64,000 nt of DNA from Arthrobacter terricola (GTDB lineage Bacteria; Actinomycetota; Actinomycetes; Actinomycetales; Micrococcaceae): contig NZ_SMRU01000015.1 of NCBI RefSeq assembly GCF_004354015.1, positions 62,001-126,000 on the forward strand, written 5' to 3'. This document shows positions 8,167 to 17,251 of the stretch, one piece after another (position 1 is the first letter of the stretch; every line of letters starts with the position of its first letter). A program made the translations under genes and the position numbers. The notes beneath the pieces were generated by a model. The model had not been told where the DNA came from, did no database searches, and saw only the letters and a program-made list of their open reading frames with translations.

Positions 8167-8395
8167 TGCATATTTTTCGCCAAAAGGGGTGACTTAATCC
8201 CTTGAATGTGTGATTCTGCATACCAACCACCGACGCCGAGCTCCCCCAAACGGATTCTCGCCCAAGGATCCGCTCGGCGCCCCCTGCCAGGGCGGCCGGG
8301 TCAAACGACCGCCCACCCCCTTCGAACGGGTCGGATGCACCGCCCGGCCACGTTTCGAGAACTTCACCGAATGGTTCAGCTCCGAAAGGAAAGAA

Positions 8396-9967
8396 ATGAA
8401 TCTCCACAAGAGGAAACTGGCGCTCACGCTACTCTCGGCCACGACGGCAATGGCGCTGTCCTCCTGCCAGCTCCCTACCGGCGCGAGCTCGGGCGGAAGC
8501 GGCTCCGCCAAACAAAGCACCATCGTCATCGGAAGCTCCAACACCGCGGAAACCCTGGACCCGCTCCAGTCGTCGGACGCGCACAATGACTTCAACCTCG
8601 CACCGATGTATGACCGGCTGGTGGACTTCGACGCAAAGGGCGAGATGGTTCCGAAGCTTGCCGAGCAATGGACCTTCAACGGGGACGCTACCCAGCTGAC
8701 CCTCACGCTGCGCAAAGGCGTGAAGTTCCATTCCGGGAACTCGTTTACAGCCGCAGACGTCGTGTACAGCCTCGACCGGGCGAAGAAGATCGGTTCGGGT
8801 GCGGCTTCCTTCCTCTCGGACTACGCGTCATCCAAGGCCACGGATGATCTGCACGTCGTCATCACCCTGTCGAAGACGGACCTCGACTTCATCGGCGCCC
8901 TCAGCCAGATCTACATCCTGGATTCGAACCTCGTGAAGCCCAACCAGGGTTCTGACAATGCGCAGGGCTGGCTCGGAACGCACGAGGCAGGTTCGGGACC
9001 GTTCGCGATGGGCACCTACAAGCCGAACCAAGAGCTCGACCTCACCCGCAACAAGGACTACTGGGACTTCGACGACAAGCGCCCGACGTCGATCGTCTTG
9101 CGCATGATCAACGATTCGAGCGCCAACCGGGACGAATTCCTCGCCGGAAACCTGGACATCACCATGGGCCTTGCCTCGGTGGATGTGGACAACATCTCGA
9201 AGGACAGCAAGTACGAGATCGTGAACATCCCGGCACCCCGCCAGACGTACGCATGGCTCAACATGCAGGGCAAGATCACCGGGGACGCCCGCGTGCGGGA
9301 AGCAATCCAGCTTGCCTATGACTACAACGGACACCTGGCAAGCGCGCTCGGCAACCAAGGCAGCATCGCCAACTCCATCCTCCCCGAAGGGATCGCGTGC
9401 CGCGTGGACGCCGGCAAGCCCCAGCAGGACCTCGAGAAAGCCAAACAGCTCATCAAGGCGGCCGGCGTCGAGGGTGCCTCGATCACTGTCGCATACCAAC
9501 CCTCCGTGCGTGAATTCAACGCGGCGGGAACCATCCTGCAGGACTCGCTCAAGAAGATCGGCCTCAACGCCCAACTCAAGGCAGTCACGTTCCCCCAGTA
9601 TTCGGCCCTTGTGTCGAAGCCCGAGACCATGCCCGACGTCGCCCTCGCTTGGGACTTCGCGGCGTTCCCGGCTGCGGGTCCCATGCTCAACCGTGAATGG
9701 AACTCGGCGTTGGCCGGCCAGACCAACTTCACCCGCTACTCGAATCCGAAGGTCGACGCGCTTCTCAAGGACGGCCTCACTGCCGCGGACCAAAAGCAGG
9801 CGTGCAGCGATTTCCAGGAAGTCCAGCAGCAAGTGATAGCCGACCACGCACTCCTTTACATCGCGTACCCGGCGGTAACCATGGTCTCCGACAAGAGGGT
9901 CGGTCCCATTCCTTTCTCCCCGACGCAGCAGGATTTCAACGTCGGCACCCTTCGGATGGCCAAGTAG
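8396..9967 (+). CDS. ABC transporter substrate-binding lipoprotein (SBP_bac_5, dipeptide/opine type)
   Basis: A 523-residue extracytoplasmic binding protein. The ATG at 8396 is chosen because an AAAGGA site precedes it and a lipoprotein signal follows: basic start NLHKRK, hydrophobic core, lipobox ALSSC with the lipidated Cys at residue 24. The mature part shows family-5 marks such as ETLDPLQSSDAHN near its start, LTLTLRKGVKFHSG and FTAADVVYSLDR. The family binds peptides, nickel, opines, cello-oligosaccharides and other bulky ligands, so the ligand is unknown. It is the first gene of a five-gene transporter operon (binding protein, two permeases, two ATPases) continuing into catabolic genes. 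Confidence 0.92.
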   Translation: MNLHKRKLALTLLSATTAMALSSCQLPTGASSGGSGSAKQSTIVIGSSNTAETLDPLQSSDAHNDFNLAPMYDRLVDFDAKGEMVPKLAEQWTFNGDATQLTLTLRKGVKFHSGNSFTAADVVYSLDRAKKIGSGAASFLSDYASSKATDDLHVVITLSKTDLDFIGALSQIYILDSNLVKPNQGSDNAQGWLGTHEAGSGPFAMGTYKPNQELDLTRNKDYWDFDDKRPTSIVLRMINDSSANRDEFLAGNLDITMGLASVDVDNISKDSKYEIVNIPAPRQTYAWLNMQGKITGDARVREAIQLAYDYNGHLASALGNQGSIANSILPEGIACRVDAGKPQQDLEKAKQLIKAAGVEGASITVAYQPSVREFNAAGTILQDSLKKIGLNAQLKAVTFPQYSALVSKPETMPDVALAWDFAAFPAAGPMLNREWNSALAGQTNFTRYSNPKVDALLKDGLTAADQKQACSDFQEVQQQVIADHALLYIAYPAVTMVSDKRVGPIPFSPTQQDFNVGTLRMAK

Positions 9968-9972
9968 GAAGA

Positions 9973-10992
9973 ATGTACAAATTCGTACTTCGCAGGCTCG
10001 GCTTCGCCGCCCTGTCGCTTTGGGGCGTCGCGACCATCGTGTTCGTCATCTCGAAGCTCATCCCGGGCGACGTCGCCAGGGTCGCTGCCGGGCGGCTCGC
10101 CACTGCCGACCAGGTAGCCCACATGCGCGAGGTCCTTGGACTGAATGATCCGCTGTTCCTGCAATACACGGGCTACATTTCACGCCTTGTGCAGGGAAAC
10201 CTCGGCACGTCCACAATCACCCGCCAGAGCGTCATGGGTGATCTCGGCGCGGTGCTGCCCACCACTATCCAGCTCGTGCTCCTCGGCATGTTCATCACGG
10301 TGCTCATCGCGGCCCCTGTGGGCATCGCCGCAGCCGTGAGCGAGGGAAAGGCCGCGGACGTCGCAGCCCGGATCGTCCTCGTGACGAGCGGCGGCGTTCC
10401 GGTGTTCTGGCTCGCGATCATGATGCGCTGGATCCTGGGATCGGTCCTCGGGTGGTTCCCCATCTCCGGAACAAACAGCGTCGACGGCGGGCCACCCACG
10501 GTCACGGGCTTCACGGTGCTGGATTCGCTTTTGTTCGGCACCATCGGCAACCTTGCGGATTCCGTGTTCCACCTGATCCTTCCGGCCCTCGCGCTCAGTG
10601 CACCGTTCGTGTCGACGCTCGCACGCCTGATCCGGTCCAACATGATGACGGCCCTGAAGGCGGACTACATCACGTTCGCGATCTCCAAGGGAGTCCCGCG
10701 GCGGCGCGTTATCCTCCGCCACGCCTTCCGGTCCGCGCTGGGCTCCGTTCTGACCGTGTTCGGCATGCAGTTCGGCTGGATGATCAGCGCCGCGGTGCTC
10801 GTCGAGGCAGTGTTCGGACTCCCAGGCATCGGCAGCTATTTGTACCGGGCCATCATCAACCAGGACACGTTTTCCGTCCTCGCATCGGTTGTCGTGATCG
10901 GATTCGTGTTCATCGCGACGTCGTTCATCGTGGACCTCCTCCAGATGGCGATCGACCCACGGGTACGGCACGCCCAGTTAGGAGCAGCATGA
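9973..10992 (+). CDS. ABC transporter permease, DppB-type
   Basis: A 339-residue inner-membrane permease. It starts with MYKFVLRRLGFAALSLWGVATIVFVI, the usual DppB-type first helix, and has about six membrane segments. The EAA loop that docks the ATPase is in RRRVILRHAFRSALGSVLTVFG, followed by VLVEAVFGLPGIGSYL. The ATG at 9973 lies 5 nt after the binding-protein stop and has GGAAG before it; an open frame further upstream is a shadow of the binding-protein gene. It overlaps the second permease by 4 nt. Confidence 0.92.
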   Translation: MYKFVLRRLGFAALSLWGVATIVFVISKLIPGDVARVAAGRLATADQVAHMREVLGLNDPLFLQYTGYISRLVQGNLGTSTITRQSVMGDLGAVLPTTIQLVLLGMFITVLIAAPVGIAAAVSEGKAADVAARIVLVTSGGVPVFWLAIMMRWILGSVLGWFPISGTNSVDGGPPTVTGFTVLDSLLFGTIGNLADSVFHLILPALALSAPFVSTLARLIRSNMMTALKADYITFAISKGVPRRRVILRHAFRSALGSVLTVFGMQFGWMISAAVLVEAVFGLPGIGSYLYRAIINQDTFSVLASVVVIGFVFIATSFIVDLLQMAIDPRVRHAQLGAA

Positions 10993-11930
10993 AATCCGAA
11001 ACAGCGGGCGCTCCGTCCGCCAAGCTCGCTGACGCCCCGTCGGCGATAAGCGCCGCGGTGTCGGCCGCATCAATCGGCGGAGCGGCGGCTCGCTTGGGCC
11101 GCAGGCTGTTCGGCCGGCGGACGGCCGGTGTGGACCGGATGGCCTTCGGGCTCGTCGCCCTCCTCACGATCGCCGCCGTCGTCGGACCTTTCGTTACACC
11201 GTACGATCCGTTCGCCGTCGAGACGTCCGAAGCCCTCCGCCCGCCGAGCGCCGCCCACCTGCTGGGAACGGACGACGTCGGACGCGACGTTCTCTCGCGG
11301 CTCCTCGCCGGCGCGGGCCTCACCCTCCTCTCGGCAGCTGCGATTGTTGTGCTCGCCGCCGCCGTCGGGATCGTCGTCGCGAGCGTCGCGGCGTTGCTTC
11401 CGCGACGCGCCGACGAAGCAATCATGAGGGCGTGCGACATCTTCATGTCGATTCCCTCCCTCGTCCTCGCGCTGGGGCTCGCGGCCGCACTCGGTCCCTC
11501 GATGCTCTCGATCATCGTGGCGATGGTCGCTGCCTCGTGGCCGAGCACGGCACGGCTCATGCGCGGCATCCTGCGCGAGACGATGTCGTCGTCGTACGTC
11601 GAATCCGCCAGGATTCTCGGCATGTCGCGGCCGCGGCTCATGCTCCGCCATGTCCTCCCCAATTCGCTCGACGCGATCTACGTCCAGGCAAGCATGGAAA
11701 TCTCCGGGACGATCGTCATGATCTCCGGGCTCGCGTTCCTGGGCGTCGGCGCTCCGCCTCCCAGCCCCGATTGGGGCTCCATGATCGCCGAAGGCCAGCA
11801 GTACACCACCACTGCTTGGTGGATCTCGCTGTTCCCCGGCCTCGCGATCAGCCTCGGCGCGATCGCGTTCGGGCTCGTGGGTGACGCGGTGCGCAGCTTC
11901 GTCGATCCGTCCTCAAGGAGGTCCTCGTGA
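10989..11930 (+). CDS. ABC transporter permease, DppC-type
   Basis: A 313-residue permease partner. Residues 1-50 are an unusually long Ala/Ser-rich cytoplasmic start. Then follow the first helix (AFGLVALLTIAAVVGPFV), the DppC hallmark HLLGTDDVGRDVLSRLL, and the EAA loop ARILGMSRPRLMLRHVLPN. The segment GAPPPSPDWGSMIAEG near the C-terminus is typical of this subunit. It starts by ATGA overlap with the first permease and ends by GTGA overlap with the first ATPase, so the operon is translationally coupled throughout. Confidence 0.92.
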   Translation: MKSETAGAPSAKLADAPSAISAAVSAASIGGAAARLGRRLFGRRTAGVDRMAFGLVALLTIAAVVGPFVTPYDPFAVETSEALRPPSAAHLLGTDDVGRDVLSRLLAGAGLTLLSAAAIVVLAAAVGIVVASVAALLPRRADEAIMRACDIFMSIPSLVLALGLAAALGPSMLSIIVAMVAASWPSTARLMRGILRETMSSSYVESARILGMSRPRLMLRHVLPNSLDAIYVQASMEISGTIVMISGLAFLGVGAPPPSPDWGSMIAEGQQYTTTAWWISLFPGLAISLGAIAFGLVGDAVRSFVDPSSRRSS

Positions 11931-12817
11931 AGGAGCCGTTAGTGCACGGCGGCGGTGCCCTCCTCAGCATCGCGAACCTCACCGTGTCGCTGCCCGAACG
12001 GCAGCGCACGATCACCGGGAGCGGCGATCTCACGCTGGTCGAAGGGCTTTCGCTCGACATCCGGCCGGGCGAGCGGCTCGCGCTCGTGGGCGAATCGGGC
12101 TCCGGGAAGTCCCTGACGGCGCGTTCGATCCTCCAGCTCGATCCCGCGCTCAAGCTTGAGGGATCTATCACGTGGAAAGGGTGCGAGCTCCTTGGGGCTT
12201 CGCGCCGCGTGCTCCAAAAGGTTCGTGGCGCGGAGATCTCGATGATCTTCCAGGATCCGATGACTGCCCTCAACCCTGTGCTCACGATCGGCGAGCAGGT
12301 AGCGGAGCCGCTGCTCGTACGCGGGGTCCCGCGGCGCAAGGCATATGCCCGCGCGGTGGAGATGCTGGACCGGCTTGGCGTGCCGAAGGCCAAGGAACGG
12401 ATGCGTGCCTATCCCGGCCAGTTCTCCGGAGGCATGCGGCAGCGTGTCGTTATGGCTGCTGCGCTCGTGGCGCAGCCGCAACTGTTGATTGCCGACGAGC
12501 CGACGACGGCCCTCGACGTCCGTGTCCAGGAACAGGTCCTCGATCTCCTCGAGGAACAATCGCGGGAACTCAATCTCGCGGTCCTGTTCATCACCCACGA
12601 CCTCGCAATCGTCGCCGGCCTTGCCCAGCGGGTGGCTGTCATGTTCCGGGGCCGGCTCGTCGAGGAGAAGCCGGTGGACGAGCTCTTCGACCATCCCGAC
12701 CATCCGTACACGCAGGGGCTTATCGGCTCGATCCCCCGCATCGACCTCGATCCGGACACCCGGCTCACAACAGTCGAGGACTACCTCGTCCTCCAGGGAG
12801 GTGCACACCATGAATGA
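11927..12817 (+). CDS. ABC transporter ATP-binding protein, DppD-type
   Basis: A 296-residue ATPase. Walker A is GESGSGKS (residues 55-62), the signature is SGGMRQR (about 166-172), and Walker B is LLIADEPTTALD (about 186). The C-terminal HPDHPYTQGLIGSIP is the oligopeptide-ATPase tail motif. It starts with GTG overlapping the permease stop. An extra stretch ERQRTITGSGDLTLVEG sits between the first strand and the core and is slightly longer than usual. It drives import together with the DppF-type subunit that follows. Confidence 0.92.
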   Translation: MKEPLVHGGGALLSIANLTVSLPERQRTITGSGDLTLVEGLSLDIRPGERLALVGESGSGKSLTARSILQLDPALKLEGSITWKGCELLGASRRVLQKVRGAEISMIFQDPMTALNPVLTIGEQVAEPLLVRGVPRRKAYARAVEMLDRLGVPKAKERMRAYPGQFSGGMRQRVVMAAALVAQPQLLIADEPTTALDVRVQEQVLDLLEEQSRELNLAVLFITHDLAIVAGLAQRVAVMFRGRLVEEKPVDELFDHPDHPYTQGLIGSIPRIDLDPDTRLTTVEDYLVLQGGAHHE

Positions 12818-13634
12818 TGTCCTGCTCCGCGTGGAGGGGCTATCAAAAACCTTCGGCTCGGGCCGGCGCGCCCACCAAGCGCTCGATGACGTATCGTTCG
12901 AACTGCGGCAAGGAGAGATCCTCGGCCTGGTCGGGGAATCGGGCTCCGGGAAGTCGACCATTATCCGTTGCCTCGTGGGCCTCGAAAAGGAATCGTCCGG
13001 GAGCATCCGCTACCAGGGGATCAATCCCGCGGCGGCGAGCAAAAGCGAATTGCACCGCTACCGGCGCGACCTGCAAATGGTCTTCCAGGATCCGTATTCG
13101 AGCCTCGATCCGCGGATGACCGTGCGGCGGATAATCGAAGAACCGATGCTGGTCATGGGCGGTTATTCGGAGCGCGAGCGGCGTGAGCGCATCCATGAAC
13201 TAATTCGGCTTGTGGGCCTCCGGGACGAACACCTGGACCGCTATCCGCGGGATTTCTCCGGCGGACAGCGGCAAAGGATCGCCATTGTGCGGGCGCTCGT
13301 CGTCGAACCAAAGGTCCTTTTGTGCGACGAACCCGTGTCCGCGCTCGACGTGTCCGTCCAGGCCCAAGTCCTGAACCTCCTCAAAGACATGCAGCGTCAG
13401 CTGGACCTCACGGTGCTTTTCGTCTCGCACGACCTCGCGGTGGTGAAATACCTCTGTACGCGCCTTGTTGTGCTCAATCGCGGGCGGGTGGCGGAGAAGG
13501 GGTCCGTGCCGGAGATCTACGAGAATCCGCAGGATGCCTATACGAAGGCGTTGCTTGAAGCGGTTCCCGTGCCGAACCCCGCCGCCGAACGCGAACGCCG
13601 TGCGCGCAGGCTCGGCTTGGCGGTGGCGCGATGA
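12810..13634 (+). CDS. ABC transporter ATP-binding protein, DppF-type
   Basis: A 274-residue ATPase. Walker A is GESGSGKST (residues 41-49), the Q-loop is QMVFQDPYSSLDPRMTV, the signature is FSGGQRQR, and Walker B is VLLCDEPVSALDVSVQ. The ATG at 12810 lies inside the last codons of the DppD-type gene; a longer open frame upstream is only its shadow. It ends by overlapping the first isomerase gene, so uptake and catabolism genes are co-transcribed. Confidence 0.92.
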   Translation: MNDVLLRVEGLSKTFGSGRRAHQALDDVSFELRQGEILGLVGESGSGKSTIIRCLVGLEKESSGSIRYQGINPAAASKSELHRYRRDLQMVFQDPYSSLDPRMTVRRIIEEPMLVMGGYSERERRERIHELIRLVGLRDEHLDRYPRDFSGGQRQRIAIVRALVVEPKVLLCDEPVSALDVSVQAQVLNLLKDMQRQLDLTVLFVSHDLAVVKYLCTRLVVLNRGRVAEKGSVPEIYENPQDAYTKALLEAVPVPNPAAERERRARRLGLAVAR

Positions 13635-14698
13635 ACAGGATTGGAGTGGACGTCAAGTTCGAGGACGGCCGCTCGCTCATCGGCGAGGACCCGTTCGAAA
13701 CCCTTTCGATCGCGCGGGACCTTGGATTCGAGGGAATACTGCTGCGCACGGTTGACGAGGCTTTTCCCACGCTCGATTCCGGGGCGATCCGGGAATTCGC
13801 CGCGGAGGCAAAGGCACAGGACATGTTTGTCCAGCTTGGGCTCGGCAAGGTCAACCCCTATATGACAGGGGAACTCCCGCGGGTCCGGGACCTCGGACGC
13901 GGAAGCTACCTCGGCGGAATGGAGCGAATGGTCGGCCTCTGCGCCGAGTACGGATGGACCGAGGCCTGGACCGCCGCGGGCGCGTACCAGCACAACCTGC
14001 CGGCCCCGTTCTGCTTCGAGCGGTTCAGGACCGACGTCGACTGGCAGGACCAACTCGACGCAACGGCGAGGTTCCTCCGCAAGCTTGCCCCGATGCTCAG
14101 GGAACACGGGGTGCGGCTCAATCTCGAGACACACGAGGAAATCACCACGTTCGAACTCCTCCGCCTTATCGATGAGATCGGCGACGACGTATTGGGAGTC
14201 TGCCTCGATCCGGCCAACCTCATGGTGCGGGGAGAACTCGTGGACGACGCCGTCCGGAGGGTCGCTCCGTACGTAAACATGACGCACTTGCGCGACGCCG
14301 TGATCCTGCCGACGGAGGACGGTCTCTCGAGATTCCTCGCACCGATCGGGCAGGGCGCGATCGATTGGAGCCGGTTGCTCGACCACGTGCTCGGCGCCCA
14401 TCCAGGCCTCGACCTCGTCATCGAGGGAATCGGCGGTTCACGGGCCGAGATGCTCGTACAGCCGGACGACCCCCGGTGGAGGGCCATGCATCCGGACATG
14501 GACGAGGCGGACGCGGAGGGGCTGACGAAGCTCGCTTCGTGGTTTCACGCCGAGTCGCTGCTCGGGCGGGCTCCCACCGTGGCCGAGCTCCGGGCGTCGC
14601 CTCCTGTCGGTCCCGACTACACGGACTTCCTGGCCACTTCCCTCCGCGCGCTGAAGGCAGCCCTCGACAGCCGCGCTACTTCATCCCTTGCACCTTAA
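13631..14698 (+). CDS. sugar phosphate isomerase/epimerase-like TIM barrel, copy 1
   Basis: A 355-residue AP-endonuclease-2/xylose-isomerase-like TIM barrel. The four metal ligands of the fold are identifiable: Glu166 (NLETHEEI), Asp193 (CLDPAN), His219 (MTHLRDA) and Glu265 (VIEGIGG). The family includes sugar epimerases, inosose dehydratase, hydroxypyruvate isomerase and C-glycoside deglycosidases, so the reaction is open. It starts by ATGA overlap with the ATPase. A clear paralogue lies two genes downstream, with the same ligands at almost identical spacing (27/26/46 against 27/26/44 residues). The shared NLETHEEITTFEL and RFRTDVDW segments show that the two arose by duplication. Confidence 0.85.
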   Translation: MNRIGVDVKFEDGRSLIGEDPFETLSIARDLGFEGILLRTVDEAFPTLDSGAIREFAAEAKAQDMFVQLGLGKVNPYMTGELPRVRDLGRGSYLGGMERMVGLCAEYGWTEAWTAAGAYQHNLPAPFCFERFRTDVDWQDQLDATARFLRKLAPMLREHGVRLNLETHEEITTFELLRLIDEIGDDVLGVCLDPANLMVRGELVDDAVRRVAPYVNMTHLRDAVILPTEDGLSRFLAPIGQGAIDWSRLLDHVLGAHPGLDLVIEGIGGSRAEMLVQPDDPRWRAMHPDMDEADAEGLTKLASWFHAESLLGRAPTVAELRASPPVGPDYTDFLATSLRALKAALDSRATSSLAP

Positions 14699-14713
14699 GG
14701 AAAGAGAAAACCC

Positions 14714-16156
14714 ATGCAAGAAACGCTTGAACTCACTGGTCTCGCCGCCGCAGTGGACTGCGAGGTCGTTTTCCCCGGCGCCCCGAGCTACGAATCGCTG
14801 CGGCATGTGTGGAACGCCGACGTCGACCGGCATCCCGCCGCGATCGTCCGTTGCACCACTGCCGAACACGCCGCGAGCGCCCTGCGCTGGTGCGTCGAGA
14901 ACGGGATGCCGCTCACGGTCCGCGGCGGCGGACACAACCTGGCCGGAACGAGCGTTTCCGACGGCAGCGTCCTGATCGACACCGGCCTCATGAAGAACGT
15001 GGAGATCGACACCAAAGCCCGGACCATCACGGTCGGGGCCGGTTGCCGTTGGGGCGACGTGGACCGGGCCGCGGAACCCTTCAACATAGCCCTTCCTGCC
15101 GGCGTCGTTTCCCACACAGGGGTGGCCGGACTGACCCTCGGAGGAGGAATGGGTTACCTTTCGCGAATGTTCGGTTCGACCGTCGATTTCCTCCGCGAAG
15201 TCGAGATCGTCACAGCCGACGGCACCATCCGGCGCGTGAACGCGGTGAATGAGCCGGACCTGTTCTGGGCGCTAAAGGGGGCGGGCCATAACTTCGGCAT
15301 CGCCACTGAATTCGTCTTCGACTATGTGGACCTCCCCGGACTCGCCACCGTGCGCCTCGCGCTCTACCCCGCGAAGTACCGCAAAGAGATCCTCCAGCGA
15401 TTCCGGGACACCGGCCCCGCCCTGCCGGACAACGTCGGCAGTTACGTCCGGCTCTACCGCTGCCCCGAGTATTGGTCCCAAGTACCGCGGGAGTACCGGG
15501 GACAGCCGATCATATCCGTTGCCACCGTCACCTACGGAGACCCGGAACTCGAGCCGCAGCTCAGCGGGCCGATGTTCGGATCAGGGACGCCCATCTACCA
15601 AAGCGTGCGCACCATTCCCCATGTGACGCTGCAGCATTCAACCGACGACGAGTTCCGCTACGGGATCTCGCACTACTGGCGCCACGTCGCCTTCCGCGAA
15701 CTTCCGGACGAACTCCTGGACATCGCGATCGAACACGCTGACGCCTACCCAGGCCGCTCACTCAACTCGAGTTCCTTCATCAGCCACCAGGTGATGTGCC
15801 CGTTCGAACTCATCGCGGGCAAGCTCGTGCCACGGGACCACAGCAACGACTCCACCACCGACATCCACTCACGATGGGCCGGCAACATCGGCGCCGATTG
15901 GGAGTTCGCGGACGAACGCTCCGATCTGGTGGACTGGGTCAAACGCTTCACGGCAGCGGTGAGCGAGTGGGAGCACGGAACGTACATCAACTTCACTTCA
16001 GAGCACAGTGACGCCCGGAGTGCGCGGAACATCTACGGCCCGAAGTATCGGCGACTCGCCGAGATCAAGGCGTCCTACGATCCCGCAAACGTTTTCGACC
16101 ACGGCCTCGTCGACCTTGACCTTGCGGCGGCCGACGGCGACCTGGCGGGAGAGTAG
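14714..16156 (+). CDS. FAD-binding oxidase, PCMH/BBE type (6-hydroxy-D-nicotine-oxidase-like)
   Basis: A 480-residue flavoprotein. Residues about 40-205 form the PCMH FAD domain with RGGGHNLAG; His74 is placed to hold FAD covalently, as His71 does in 6-hydroxy-D-nicotine oxidase. The second covalent site (a Cys in bicovalent sugar oxidases) is a Val in GVVSHTGVAGLTLGGG, so attachment is probably single. DLFWALKGAGHNFGIATEF and the C-terminal BBE motif YGPKYRRLAEIKASYDPANVF complete the family pattern. Such enzymes oxidise amines, sugars or alcohols using oxygen. It sits between the two TIM-barrel paralogues and very likely acts on the same compound. An AAGGAAAG site lies upstream. Confidence 0.88.
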   Translation: MQETLELTGLAAAVDCEVVFPGAPSYESLRHVWNADVDRHPAAIVRCTTAEHAASALRWCVENGMPLTVRGGGHNLAGTSVSDGSVLIDTGLMKNVEIDTKARTITVGAGCRWGDVDRAAEPFNIALPAGVVSHTGVAGLTLGGGMGYLSRMFGSTVDFLREVEIVTADGTIRRVNAVNEPDLFWALKGAGHNFGIATEFVFDYVDLPGLATVRLALYPAKYRKEILQRFRDTGPALPDNVGSYVRLYRCPEYWSQVPREYRGQPIISVATVTYGDPELEPQLSGPMFGSGTPIYQSVRTIPHVTLQHSTDDEFRYGISHYWRHVAFRELPDELLDIAIEHADAYPGRSLNSSSFISHQVMCPFELIAGKLVPRDHSNDSTTDIHSRWAGNIGADWEFADERSDLVDWVKRFTAAVSEWEHGTYINFTSEHSDARSARNIYGPKYRRLAEIKASYDPANVFDHGLVDLDLAAADGDLAGE

Positions 16157-16162
16157 CCCACA

Positions 16163-17251
16163 GTGCTCCACATTGGAGTTGACAGCACCAAGTTCTCCGA
16201 AGCCGGCGACGAACCAGCGTTCAAAATGCTGGAGCGTTCGGCCGGGCTAGGCCTCGACGGCGTCTTCTTCCGGTCCATCCTGGAACTCAGCCCCACCCTG
16301 GACCAAACCGAGATCGAAGAGTCGATGCAGGCAGCCCGCGAGCTCGGCCAGCGGGTCGAAGCCGGGGTGGGGAAAGTGAACCCGTTCGCTACCCCGGAAG
16401 CGCCCCGGATCCGGGCATTGGGCGACGGCGATTACCTGCTGGCAATGCGGAAAATGATCGAAGCCGCTGCCAAGGGCGGCATCCACGAACTGTGGAGCGC
16501 CACGGCAAATTACCAGTTCCGGCTATCGGGTCTCTACGCGTGCGACCGGTTCAGAACGGACGTGGATTGGAGCGAACAACTCACCGCAACCGCGAAGTTC
16601 CTGCACCGGCTCGCCCCGATCCTCCGCGACAACGCGACGCACTTGAACCTGGAAACCCACGAGGAAATCACCACGTTCGAACTCGTCCGCCTCGTCGAAG
16701 AGGTCGGTCCTGACGTCCTCGGCATCACCTTCGACTCGGCCAACGTCCTGGTCCGTTGCGAAGACCCGATAGCCGCGGTGCGCCGCGCGGCCCCCTACAT
16801 CCGCTCGAGCCACATCAGGGACGCCGCACTTTTGTTCAGGCCGGACGGGATCGCGCGCATCCTGGCACCCGTGGGCGACGGGGTCATCGATTGGGAGCTG
16901 TTCCTGGAGCCCATCCTGGACCACGACCTCATGCTTTCCATCGAAGGCATCGTCGAAAGCACCCGCGGCGAGATGACCCTCAACATCTACGACGAGCGCT
17001 GGCAACGGGGACACCCGGACCTGGCGCTCGCCGAAGCGTTTGAGGTCATCCGGCTCGCGAGTACCTACGAGTCCCGGGCGGCATCGGGCGAACTTCCCAC
17101 CTGGGACGAGCTCCATGCGCCGCTCGGTCCGGACGAATCACTTCACTTCATCGAGCGCAGCGCCCGGCACCTCCGCGAGGTCATCGGGCGGCTCACACCA
17201 TCACAAAACACGGAAAGGCAGGAACCAGAAAATGGAAAATACCCTCAGTGA
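16163..17251 (+). CDS. sugar phosphate isomerase/epimerase-like TIM barrel, copy 2
   Basis: A 362-residue paralogue of the 13631 gene. The ligands are Glu164 (NLETHEEI), Asp191 (TFDSAN), His217 (SSHIRDA) and Glu261 (SIEGIVE). It begins with GTG 6 nt after the oxidase stop. The C-terminal 20 codons overlap the start of the M24-like gene and look lower in complexity (PSQNTERQEPENG), suggesting that the end of this gene has been extended or is unstructured. Retention of all four ligands in both copies suggests that both are active and act on related substrates, or form a hetero-oligomer. The reaction is not assignable from sequence alone. Confidence 0.85.
   Translation: MLHIGVDSTKFSEAGDEPAFKMLERSAGLGLDGVFFRSILELSPTLDQTEIEESMQAARELGQRVEAGVGKVNPFATPEAPRIRALGDGDYLLAMRKMIEAAAKGGIHELWSATANYQFRLSGLYACDRFRTDVDWSEQLTATAKFLHRLAPILRDNATHLNLETHEEITTFELVRLVEEVGPDVLGITFDSANVLVRCEDPIAAVRRAAPYIRSSHIRDAALLFRPDGIARILAPVGDGVIDWELFLEPILDHDLMLSIEGIVESTRGEMTLNIYDERWQRGHPDLALAEAFEVIRLASTYESRAASGELPTWDELHAPLGPDESLHFIERSARHLREVIGRLTPSQNTERQEPENGKYPQ

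Larger units (their letters stand above)
7936..8395. other. divergent regulatory region of the catabolic island
   Basis: This 460-nt gap between the cyclodeaminase gene and the binding-protein gene holds no convincing coding sequence. It is markedly richer in A+T (especially 8100-8180) than its surroundings. It contains three near-perfect TTGG/CCAA palindromes, a further half site (TACCAA at 8221-8226) and a long untranslated leader before the ATG at 8396. An in-frame extension upstream of 8396 exists but lacks a ribosome site and would put about 62 residues in front of a clear lipoprotein signal peptide, so I treat it as non-coding. Confidence 0.7.

Noticed and set aside
8210-8395. Upstream extension of the binding-protein frame
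   Set aside because: No ribosome site; would precede the lipoprotein signal by 62 residues. The ATG at 8396 is far better.
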